Below are positions 18,371 to 25,901 of a DNA stretch of 64,000 bases, one piece after another; position 1 is the stretch's first letter; each line of letters starts with the position of its first letter. This stretch comes from Formosa sp030427735. Lineage in GTDB: Bacteria > Bacteroidota > Bacteroidia > Flavobacteriales > Flavobacteriaceae. Both the position numbers and the translations under genes were made by a program. Under the pieces are notes generated by a model. That model was given only the letters and a program-made list of their open reading frames with translations. It had not been told where the DNA came from and did no database searches. The DNA is taken from positions 310,001 through 374,000 of the forward strand of contig NZ_CP195158.1 in NCBI RefSeq assembly GCF_051200825.1, read 5' to 3'.

Positions 18371-18393
18371 AATATTACGATATTTGTAATATT
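18371..18393. promoter_or_regulatory. Inverted repeat upstream of hmgA (candidate operator)
   Basis: Perfect 8-bp arms AATATTAC and GTAATATT flank a 7-nt spacer, 117 bases before the hmgA ATG. Symmetry and A/T-richness suit a dimeric regulator site; no poly-T tail follows, so it is not a terminator. Confidence 0.4.
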
Positions 18394-18509
18394 ATGAAAT
18401 TATTTTGGCACGACTTATTATCCTTTTTAAAATACCTAATTAAAAGGAATCCAGAATGACGTATAGTAATTAATCCCCAAAACAATGTTTAATTACTAAA
18501 TACAATACT

Positions 18510-19664
18510 ATGCCATTTTATCATAAATTAGGAAAAATTCCTCCTAAGCGTCACACGCAATTTAAAAAGCCTGATGGTACACTTTATTCCGAACAGTTGT
18601 TTGGCACCATAGGTTTCGACGGTATGTCTACAAACTCGTACCACGAACAGCGGCCAACACAAGTAAAGCACATAAAACGCCAATACAGTGTGGCGCCTAA
18701 AATTGCTAAAGCCAATAATATACAATCGTATCGATTTAGAGGATTTCAAGTGCCGCAGGAAGACGATTTTTTGGAGAGCCGAAAAATTGTGTTAACCAAT
18801 ACCGATTGCCATATTGTGCTTGCTGCACCAAAGCAAAGCACTGCAAACTATTTTTATAAAAATACCGATTCCGACGAACTTATTTTTATACATCGTGGAA
18901 CTGGTAAATTAAGAACCCATCTTGGAAATCTCGATTTTAAATATGGCGATTATTTATTAATTCCAAGAGGAATTATTTACAAAATAGATTTCGATACCGA
19001 AGATAATAGGTTGTTTATAGTAGAGTCGCACCGACCAATTTATACGCCAAAACGCTATCGAAATTGGTTTGGGCAATTGTTAGAACACGCACCGTTTTGC
19101 GAGCGAGACATTCGTAGGCCGGAAGAATTGGAAACGTACAACGAGACTGGCGATTTTTTAATAAAGGTGAAAAAGCAAGGCGATATTTTCGATATGGTGT
19201 ACGCTTCGCATCCGTTCGATGTTGTTGGTTACGATGGTTATAACTATCCGTACGCTTTTTCAATTCACGATTTCGAACCTATTACTGGCCGTATTCATCA
19301 ACCGCCACCAGTGCATCAAACCTTCGAGACCGATGCTTTTGTGGTGTGTAGTTTTGTGCCAAGATTGTACGATTATCACCCACAGAGTATTCCTGCGCCA
19401 TACAATCACAGTAATATAGATAGCGATGAGGTGCTGTATTATGTAGATGGCGATTTTATGAGTCGTAACGATATTGCTGCAGGACATATTTCGTTGCATC
19501 CGGCAGGGATTCCGCATGGTCCACATCCTGGTGCGGTAGAACGCAGCATAGGTCAGGTTAAAACCGATGAGTTGGCTGTAATGGTCGATACGTTTAAGCC
19601 TTTGCAAGTTACCGAAGAAGCTATGAAAATTGCAGACGAAGATTATTATAAATCTTGGTTGTAA
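18510..19664 (+). CDS. hmgA: Homogentisate 1,2-dioxygenase
   Basis: HmgA opens the ring of homogentisate to maleylacetoacetate in tyrosine and phenylalanine breakdown. The 384-residue protein has the expected two-cupin layout with ELIFIHRGTGKLRTHLG and GDYLLIPRGIIYKI in the first half, and the iron-site region PPPVHQTFETDAFVVCSF followed by HPAGIPHGPHPGAVE in the second. Its neighbour hppD makes homogentisate, supporting the assignment. The 185-base upstream gap holds a perfect inverted repeat and a 21-codon open frame. Genes for maleylacetoacetate isomerase and fumarylacetoacetase are not in the window. Confidence 0.94.
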   Translation: MPFYHKLGKIPPKRHTQFKKPDGTLYSEQLFGTIGFDGMSTNSYHEQRPTQVKHIKRQYSVAPKIAKANNIQSYRFRGFQVPQEDDFLESRKIVLTNTDCHIVLAAPKQSTANYFYKNTDSDELIFIHRGTGKLRTHLGNLDFKYGDYLLIPRGIIYKIDFDTEDNRLFIVESHRPIYTPKRYRNWFGQLLEHAPFCERDIRRPEELETYNETGDFLIKVKKQGDIFDMVYASHPFDVVGYDGYNYPYAFSIHDFEPITGRIHQPPPVHQTFETDAFVVCSFVPRLYDYHPQSIPAPYNHSNIDSDEVLYYVDGDFMSRNDIAAGHISLHPAGIPHGPHPGAVERSIGQVKTDELAVMVDTFKPLQVTEEAMKIADEDYYKSWL

Positions 19665-19800
19665 TAGTTTAGTTAGTAACTTTTATAGAAAAATAAATCA
19701 ATTAGATTTTTTGTTAAAAGATGGCCTCAAAAATCATCTTAATAGTTATAAAATAAGTTAGAAGGCTACGGTCTTCTACAATTCAACATTAAATAAAATC

Positions 19801-20961
19801 ATGAGTAAAGAAATAAAATCAGTAAACTACGGTTTAGAAAAAATATTTGAAGGTGCAGAAGATTTTTTACCGTTATTAGGTACAGACTATGTCGAATTTT
19901 ACGTAGGTAATGCTAAGCAAGCAGCGCATTTTTACAAAACGGCATTTGGTTTTCAATCATATGCCTACAAAGGGTTGGAAACGGGAAGTCGAGACACAGT
20001 ATCTTATGTATTAAAACAGGATAAAATTAAATTGGTGTTAACTACGCCTTTAAATTCTAAACACCCAATAAACGACCATATTGTTAAACATGGCGATGGG
20101 GTTAAGGTGGTAGCGCTATGGGTAGAAGATGCTAGAAGTGCTTATGAAGAAACTACAAAACGAGGTGCAAAATCGTATATGGAGCCTACGGTAGAGAAGG
20201 ATGAATTTGGCGAAGTGGTTCGTGCAGGAATTTATACGTATGGAGAGACCGTACATATGTTTGTGGAGCGTAAGCATTACGAAGGAGTATTTATGCCAGG
20301 ATTTGTAAAATGGGAATCCGATTATAACCCAGCGCCAACTGGTTTAAAATATATCGATCACATGGTTGGAAATGTAGGTTGGGGCGAGATGAATACTTGG
20401 GTAAAATGGTACGAAGATGTTATGGGCTTTGTAAACTTTTTGTCGTTTGATGATAAACAAATCCATACCGAGTATTCTGCTTTAATGAGTAAAGTTATGA
20501 GTAACGGTAATGGAAGAATTAAATTCCCGATTAACGAGCCTGCCGAAGGTAAAAAACGTTCGCAAATTGAAGAATATCTCGATTTTTATGAAGGGTCAGG
20601 AGTGCAACATATTGCAGTGGCGACAGATGATATTATAAAAACCGTATCCGATTTACGTTCTCGTGGCGTCGAGTTTTTATCGATTCCGCCAGAAGAATAT
20701 TATAGAGCAGTACCTGGCCGATTAGAAACGTTTAGTCACGAATTACGCGAAGATATAGAAACCTTAAAACGTTTAGGGATTATGATTGATGCCGACGAAG
20801 AAGGGTATTTGCTTCAAATATTCACAAAACCTGTAGAAGATAGACCAACATTGTTCTTCGAAATTATCCAACGTATGGGCGCTAGAGGTTTTGGTGCAGG
20901 TAATTTTAAAGCGCTTTTCGAGTCTATAGAGCGTGAACAAGAAAAACGCGGTACGCTTTAA
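19801..20961 (+). CDS. hppD: 4-hydroxyphenylpyruvate dioxygenase
   Basis: HppD converts 4-hydroxyphenylpyruvate to homogentisate. The 386-residue protein has two vicinal-oxygen-chelate repeats. The iron triad is visible as His187 (YIDHMVGN), His270 (VQHIAVATDD) and Glu354 (FFEIIQR), and the conserved C-terminal gating helix GFGAGNFKALFESIE is complete. It lies 136 bases after hmgA. That gap contains two short inverted repeats (AAGATG/CATCTT and TAGAAG at 19759 with CTTCTA at 19773) but no clear terminator, so the genes may share a transcript. A strong terminator follows it. Confidence 0.97.
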   Translation: MSKEIKSVNYGLEKIFEGAEDFLPLLGTDYVEFYVGNAKQAAHFYKTAFGFQSYAYKGLETGSRDTVSYVLKQDKIKLVLTTPLNSKHPINDHIVKHGDGVKVVALWVEDARSAYEETTKRGAKSYMEPTVEKDEFGEVVRAGIYTYGETVHMFVERKHYEGVFMPGFVKWESDYNPAPTGLKYIDHMVGNVGWGEMNTWVKWYEDVMGFVNFLSFDDKQIHTEYSALMSKVMSNGNGRIKFPINEPAEGKKRSQIEEYLDFYEGSGVQHIAVATDDIIKTVSDLRSRGVEFLSIPPEEYYRAVPGRLETFSHELREDIETLKRLGIMIDADEEGYLLQIFTKPVEDRPTLFFEIIQRMGARGFGAGNFKALFESIEREQEKRGTL

Positions 20962-20985
20962 CATAAATTTAAGACTGTAAAAAAC

Positions 20986-21019
20986 AAAACTCCATCATTA
21001 ATTTTGATGGAGTTTTTTT
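20986..21019 (+). terminator. Intrinsic terminator after hppD
   Basis: Arms at 20986-20997 and 21005-21016 form a 12-bp stem (AAAACTCCATCA) with a 7-nt loop and a run of seven T. It ends the tyrosine-degradation unit. Confidence 0.9.
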
Positions 21020-21105
21020 CTTTTAATACATTTGGAATAGTAATTGTAATTATCGAAAACAAAAACCACAAAAGGTTTGTTATTAATTACAAGACGCCAT
21101 AGTTT

Positions 21106-21891
21106 ATGAAACAACCGTTTATCATTTTTTTAATCGTTTTAAATTGTAGTTTTTATGCTGTGGCACAAAACGATAGCGCGTTTCAAGATGGCGAGTGGTT
21201 TAAGTTCGAAATGAGTTATAGCGGATTTTTAAAAGCAGGTAACGCTACTTTAGAAGTAAAAAGTGAAGCTTATAAAGGGAATCCGGTATATCATATTGTT
21301 GGAAAAGGCTGGACTACTGGTGCAATAAAATGGTTTTTTAAAGTAGAAGATTTATACGAAACCTATATTGATAAAACGACATACTTACCTTACAAATTTG
21401 TGAGGAAAATAGATGAAGGCGGCCATACTAAAAACATTCAAATAGAGTTTGATAATAAGCAGAACAAAGCATTTGTTCACGATAAAAAAAACAATAAGCA
21501 AAATACTTTCGATACTAAACCAGACGTGCAAGATATGGTGTCTACGTTTTATTATTTGCGTAATAAAATGGATGTAAGTGGTTTAAAGGTTGGGGATGAA
21601 GTACATGTAAATATGTTTTTTGATGAAGAGAACTATGCCTTTAAATTGAAATATTTGGGAACAGAAGTTATAGATACTAATTTTGGATATATTTCTGCCT
21701 TAAAATTCAGACCCTATGTAATGGCAGGACGTGTGTTTAAAGAAGAAGAAAGCTTAACGCTTTGGGTTTCTAACGATAAAAATAAAATGCCTTTACGTGT
21801 AAAAGCAGATTTGGCAGTTGGGTCGTTAAGGGCCGATTTAGAGTCTTTTAAAGGTTTAAAACACCCTTTTAAAATAATTGTAGACAAGTAA
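21106..21891 (+). CDS. DUF3108 domain-containing exported protein
   Basis: A signal peptide (residues 1-20, ending YAVAQN) precedes a DUF3108 domain covering most of the 261 residues. Strand motifs include GEWFKFEMSYSGFLKAG near the start and the conserved LTLWVSNDKNKMPLRVKADL near the end. This fold resembles the LolA/LolB-like beta sheet and binds hydrophobic ligands in some relatives, but no function is established. It is transcribed just ahead of tryptophan 2,3-dioxygenase with no intervening base, so it is likely the first gene of a DUF3108-TDO-M23-pgi unit. The reason for that linkage is unclear. Confidence 0.82.
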   Translation: MKQPFIIFLIVLNCSFYAVAQNDSAFQDGEWFKFEMSYSGFLKAGNATLEVKSEAYKGNPVYHIVGKGWTTGAIKWFFKVEDLYETYIDKTTYLPYKFVRKIDEGGHTKNIQIEFDNKQNKAFVHDKKNNKQNTFDTKPDVQDMVSTFYYLRNKMDVSGLKVGDEVHVNMFFDEENYAFKLKYLGTEVIDTNFGYISALKFRPYVMAGRVFKEEESLTLWVSNDKNKMPLRVKADLAVGSLRADLESFKGLKHPFKIIVDK

Positions 21892-22815
21892 ATGAAATCC
21901 GATAAAAATATAGAACAGCAATTACAAGATAAATTCGATGCTATCGGCCAGGATCTCGATACCCATTTAACAGGGTTGTTGCATGCAAAGCCCATTAATT
22001 ATTGGGATTATATACAAACCGATGCCTTGTTAAGTTTACAAAACCAACGCTCCGTTTTGCCAGACGAGATGGTGTTTATCATGTATCATCAAATTAACGA
22101 ATTGTTGTTTAAAATGATACTTTGGGAAATAGATCAGGTGGCTAAAAAAGACGATGTAGATGCTGCCTTTTTTTCGGAAAAACTCATGCGTATTAGTCGT
22201 TATTTCGATATGCTTACATCTTCGTTTAATATCATGAGAGATGGTATGGATGTCGAGCAGTATAATAAATTTAGAACAACGTTAACACCCGCCAGTGGTT
22301 TTCAGAGTGCCCAATATCGTAAAATAGAATTCGCATCTACAGAGCTTATCAATTTAATAGATAATAGGTTTCGCGAAACAATAGATAGAAACACGTCTTA
22401 CGAACACGCATTCAATCATTTGTATTGGCAAGCTGCGGGAAAAGACTATAAAACAGGCAAAAAAAGCTATTTATTAACAGTTTTTGAAGACCGATACAAA
22501 GATGAATTTCTTAAATTTGCCGAATTCTATAACACGCATAATTTGTGGACCAAATTTAAAGCCTTGCCGCAGCATGTTAAAGAAAATCCTGTGTTGGTAA
22601 ATGCCATGAGGCATTACGATTATACGGTAAACATTACCTGGGTAATGGCACATTACAACACAGCAAATCATTATTTAAATATAGGAGGCGAAACCGCAGA
22701 AGCTACAGGAGGTAGCGAATGGGTTAAGTACATGCATCCAAAATATCAAAGACGAATATTTTTTCCAGATTTATGGACCGAAAAAGAATTAGCAGATTGG
22801 GGAAAAGATGTGTAA
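21892..22815 (+). CDS. kynA: Tryptophan 2,3-dioxygenase
   Basis: This heme enzyme oxidises tryptophan to N-formylkynurenine, the first step of the kynurenine pathway. The 307-residue protein carries TDO signatures: YIQTDALLSLQ, FIMYHQINELLFKMILWEID in the substrate-binding helices, the ASGFQSAQYRKIEF segment and NITWVMAHYNTANHYL near the C-terminus, with the GGETAEATGGSEW loop that closes over the substrate. It starts at the base after the DUF3108 gene ends and overlaps the next gene by 43 bases in another frame. Other kynurenine-pathway genes are not in the window. TDO, HmgA and HppD together suggest a local group of aromatic amino acid catabolism genes. Confidence 0.93.
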   Translation: MKSDKNIEQQLQDKFDAIGQDLDTHLTGLLHAKPINYWDYIQTDALLSLQNQRSVLPDEMVFIMYHQINELLFKMILWEIDQVAKKDDVDAAFFSEKLMRISRYFDMLTSSFNIMRDGMDVEQYNKFRTTLTPASGFQSAQYRKIEFASTELINLIDNRFRETIDRNTSYEHAFNHLYWQAAGKDYKTGKKSYLLTVFEDRYKDEFLKFAEFYNTHNLWTKFKALPQHVKENPVLVNAMRHYDYTVNITWVMAHYNTANHYLNIGGETAEATGGSEWVKYMHPKYQRRIFFPDLWTEKELADWGKDV

Positions 22816-24092
22816 TTAGCTGTGCCGCTTTATTAGCGCTTTTCAGTTGCAAAGATAAACCTCAAGTCAACCAAAAAGTTGAAGAATTAGCAGTAGTAAA
22901 GGAAGATGCTCCAAAAGATGTTTACGAGTTTGGTTTTAATTTAAACGATTTTATTGTTAAGCGCGATACGGTTAAAAAGGGAGATAGTTTTGGCTTTATC
23001 TTAGAGCGCAACAATTTAGGGTATTCTAAAATATACCAAATAGCAGAAACCGCTAGAGATAGTTTCGATATACGAAAAATACAAATTGGCAAACCCTACA
23101 CGTTGTTGTGCGCTAAAGATTCTTTAGAAACGCCGCAATGTTTCATTTATCAGCCAAATAAAGAGCAATATGTAGTTGTAAATTTTAAAGATTCTATTCA
23201 TGCATACACTAGCCGAAAGCCTATAAAATATGTAGAAAAGGAATATTCTGGAGTTATAAATAGTAATATTTCCCAGACTTTAGATGATGACGGACTCAGC
23301 TTAATCCTGGCTTATAAAATGTCAGATATTTATGCCTGGACCATAGATTTTACAAGACTGCAAAAGGGTGACCGATTTAAAGTAATTTATACCGATAAAT
23401 ATATAGATGATACCATTTATGCCGGAATAGATAAAATTAAGGCTGCTTATTTCGAGCATAATACAGAGCCATTTTATGCCTTCGAGTTCGAAACCGATTC
23501 GGTAAAAGGATTTACAGATTATTATAACGAAGAAGCCAAAACTCTGCGTCGTGCCTTTTTAAAAGCACCAGTAGAATACAAGCGCATATCGTCGCGATAT
23601 AATTTAAACCGAAGAATTGCTCTATACGGCAATAAGGTAAGACCGCATAAAGGAACCGATTTTGCTGCAAATATTGGTACACCAATTGTGGCCACAGCAA
23701 ACGGAAAAGTTACAAAATCCAGCTATACTAGAGGTAATGGAAATTACGTTAAGATTAGACACAACAAAGTGTACGAAACGCAGTATTTACATATGCAAAA
23801 GCGCAAAGTAAAAGCGGGTGATTTTGTAAAACAAGGCGATGTAATTGGTTGGGTTGGAATGACAGGTAATACCTCCGGGCCACACGTATGTTACAGGTTT
23901 TGGGTTAACGGAAAACAAGTAGATCCGTTTAAACAAAAATTACCAGCTGCAGAACCTATCTCAGATAGTTTAAAAGAAAAATATTTAGAATATATAAAAC
24001 CAATTCGATTTCAGTTAGATGCTGTGCCTTTTAAAGGAGATTATCCAAAAGAAAATGTCGTTCAACAAGATTTAATATCACAATCCTATTAA
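22773..24092 (+). CDS. M23 peptidoglycan-hydrolase lipoprotein with altered zinc motif
   Basis: This 439-residue lipoprotein (lipobox LFSC, C26) has a ~230-residue N-terminal part with GDSFGFILERNNL, reminiscent of LysM/opacity-associated domains, and a C-terminal LytM/M23 domain: HKGTDFAAN (His292, Asp296) and GNGNYVKIRH. The usual HxH ligand pair reads His371-Val-Cys373 in GPHVCYRFW, so cysteine replaces the last histidine and Arg follows where Glu is common. This variant recurs in Bacteroidota M23 proteins, and Cys could still bind zinc. No later ATG is in frame, so the start inside the TDO gene is credible. It is probably a murein endopeptidase or an amidase activator. Confidence 0.87.
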   Translation: MDRKRISRLGKRCVISCAALLALFSCKDKPQVNQKVEELAVVKEDAPKDVYEFGFNLNDFIVKRDTVKKGDSFGFILERNNLGYSKIYQIAETARDSFDIRKIQIGKPYTLLCAKDSLETPQCFIYQPNKEQYVVVNFKDSIHAYTSRKPIKYVEKEYSGVINSNISQTLDDDGLSLILAYKMSDIYAWTIDFTRLQKGDRFKVIYTDKYIDDTIYAGIDKIKAAYFEHNTEPFYAFEFETDSVKGFTDYYNEEAKTLRRAFLKAPVEYKRISSRYNLNRRIALYGNKVRPHKGTDFAANIGTPIVATANGKVTKSSYTRGNGNYVKIRHNKVYETQYLHMQKRKVKAGDFVKQGDVIGWVGMTGNTSGPHVCYRFWVNGKQVDPFKQKLPAAEPISDSLKEKYLEYIKPIRFQLDAVPFKGDYPKENVVQQDLISQSY

Positions 24093-24095
24093 TTT

Positions 24096-25742
24096 ATGGC
24101 CTTACCAACAATCAACCCAACAACAACACAAGCCTGGAAACAACTTCAAAATCATTTTGAAGCAGTTAAAGATTTACAAATGAAAAATTTATTTGCTCAA
24201 GACAGTAAACGAGCAGATAAAAACACCATTGTTTGGGAAGATTTCTATGTGGATTTTTCTAAAAACAGAACGACAGACGATACTATGAAATATCTGCTTC
24301 AATTAGCCGATGAGGTTAAGTTAGAAGCAGCAATAAAAAGCTATTTTTCGGGCGATATTATTAACCAAACTGAAGGTAGAGCGGTGTTACATACGGCATT
24401 GCGAGCTCCAAAAACGGCCGAAGTTTTTGTAGATGGCGAGAATGTTATGCCCGAAGTATATCGTGTAAAATCTAAAATTGAAGCGTTTACCAATCAGGTG
24501 GTTAATGGCGAATTAAAAGGATATACAGGAAAAGCGTTTACAGATGTTGTAAATATCGGTATTGGTGGGTCCGATCTTGGCCCTGCTATGGTTGTAGATG
24601 CATTACAGTATTACAAAAACAATTTAACCACACATTTTGTAAGTAATGTAGATGGCGATCATGTTAACGAGGTTATTAAAAAATTAAATCCGGAAACAAC
24701 CTTATTTGTTGTGGTTTCTAAAACATTTACCACACAAGAAACACTGTCTAATGCCAATACCTTACGTACTTGGTTTTTGGGTCATGCCAACCAAGATGCT
24801 GTTGCTAAACATTTTGTAGCCGTGTCTACAAATATAGAAAAGGTTAAGGCATTTGGTATTGAAGAAAACAATATATTCCCAATGTGGGATTGGGTTGGCG
24901 GCCGATTTTCGCTTTGGAGTGCTGTAGGTTTAACTATAAGCTTGGCTGTAGGTTACAAGAATTTTGAAAGTTTGTTAGATGGCGCCCATGCCATGGACGA
25001 GCATTTTAAAACAACCGATTTTGAACATAACATTCCAGTGGTTTTAGCACTTTTAAGTGTGTGGTATAACAACTTTTTTAATGCCGAAAGTGAAGCGATT
25101 ATAGGTTACAGCCAGTATTTAACACAATTTGCTACGTATTTACAACAAGGCATTATGGAAAGTAATGGTAAAAGCGTAGACAGAAATGGAGATCGTGTAA
25201 ACTACCAAACGGGTACCATAATTTGGGGCGAACCAGGAACGAATTCTCAGCATGCGTTCTTTCAGTTAATACATCAAGGTACTAAATTAATTCCTGCGGA
25301 TTTTATTGGTTTTACCGAAGCCTTACATGGCAACACAGACCATCAAGATAAATTAATGTCTAACTTTTTAGCGCAGACCGAGGCGCTTTTAAATGGGAAG
25401 ACTAAAGATGAAGTTTTAGACGAGTTCGCTGCACAAAATGTCTCTGAAGCCGATCAAAAACAATTGCTGCCTTTTAAAATATTTGAAGGTAATAAGCCTA
25501 CAAATACCATTTTTATTAAAAAGCTTACGCCTGCTAGCTTAGGTAAATTAATAGCTATGTACGAGCATAAAATTTTTGTTCAAGGTATTATTTGGAATAT
25601 TTTTAGTTACGATCAGTTTGGAGTAGAATTAGGAAAGCAATTAGCCAATAAAATTTTAAAAGAATTCGACGGAAGCGAAAATTATAAACATGATAATTCA
25701 ACTCTTAATCTTTTAAATTTTTATAAAAAATCGAGAGGATAA
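24096..25742 (+). CDS. pgi: Glucose-6-phosphate isomerase
   Basis: Pgi interconverts glucose 6-phosphate and fructose 6-phosphate. The 548-residue length is that of the large bacterial/eukaryotic type. Signature regions are DVVNIGIGGSDLGPAMV (sugar-phosphate loop), VVSKTFTTQETLSNA, MESNGKSVDRNG (catalytic Glu), GEPGTNSQHAFFQLIHQG (catalytic His) and GKQLANKILKE near the C-terminal Lys. It begins three bases after the M23 gene, so it is probably at the end of that transcript. No terminator hairpin is evident behind it; the next 160 bases hold the promoter of the TonB receptor gene. Confidence 0.97.
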   Translation: MALPTINPTTTQAWKQLQNHFEAVKDLQMKNLFAQDSKRADKNTIVWEDFYVDFSKNRTTDDTMKYLLQLADEVKLEAAIKSYFSGDIINQTEGRAVLHTALRAPKTAEVFVDGENVMPEVYRVKSKIEAFTNQVVNGELKGYTGKAFTDVVNIGIGGSDLGPAMVVDALQYYKNNLTTHFVSNVDGDHVNEVIKKLNPETTLFVVVSKTFTTQETLSNANTLRTWFLGHANQDAVAKHFVAVSTNIEKVKAFGIEENNIFPMWDWVGGRFSLWSAVGLTISLAVGYKNFESLLDGAHAMDEHFKTTDFEHNIPVVLALLSVWYNNFFNAESEAIIGYSQYLTQFATYLQQGIMESNGKSVDRNGDRVNYQTGTIIWGEPGTNSQHAFFQLIHQGTKLIPADFIGFTEALHGNTDHQDKLMSNFLAQTEALLNGKTKDEVLDEFAAQNVSEADQKQLLPFKIFEGNKPTNTIFIKKLTPASLGKLIAMYEHKIFVQGIIWNIFSYDQFGVELGKQLANKILKEFDGSENYKHDNSTLNLLNFYKKSRG

Positions 25743-25862
25743 AAATCAATACTATAATTCTTTTCATAAAATAGCTTCATTTTTTTTATTGTTCAGATTA
25801 TGAGTATCTTGTCAAGTGTTAATTTCTTAACATTCGCATAATAATCATAACCTTTTTACGAG

Positions 25863-25870
25863 TATTTTTG
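25863..25870 (+). promoter_or_regulatory. Minus-7 promoter element for the first TonB receptor gene
   Basis: TATTTTTG matches TAnnTTTG exactly and lies 31 bases before the ATG at 25902. The minus-33 region is A/T-rich without a clean TTTG. Confidence 0.5.
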
Positions 25871-25901
25871 CAAACGTAAAATCAAACAACAATTAATTAA
25901 A

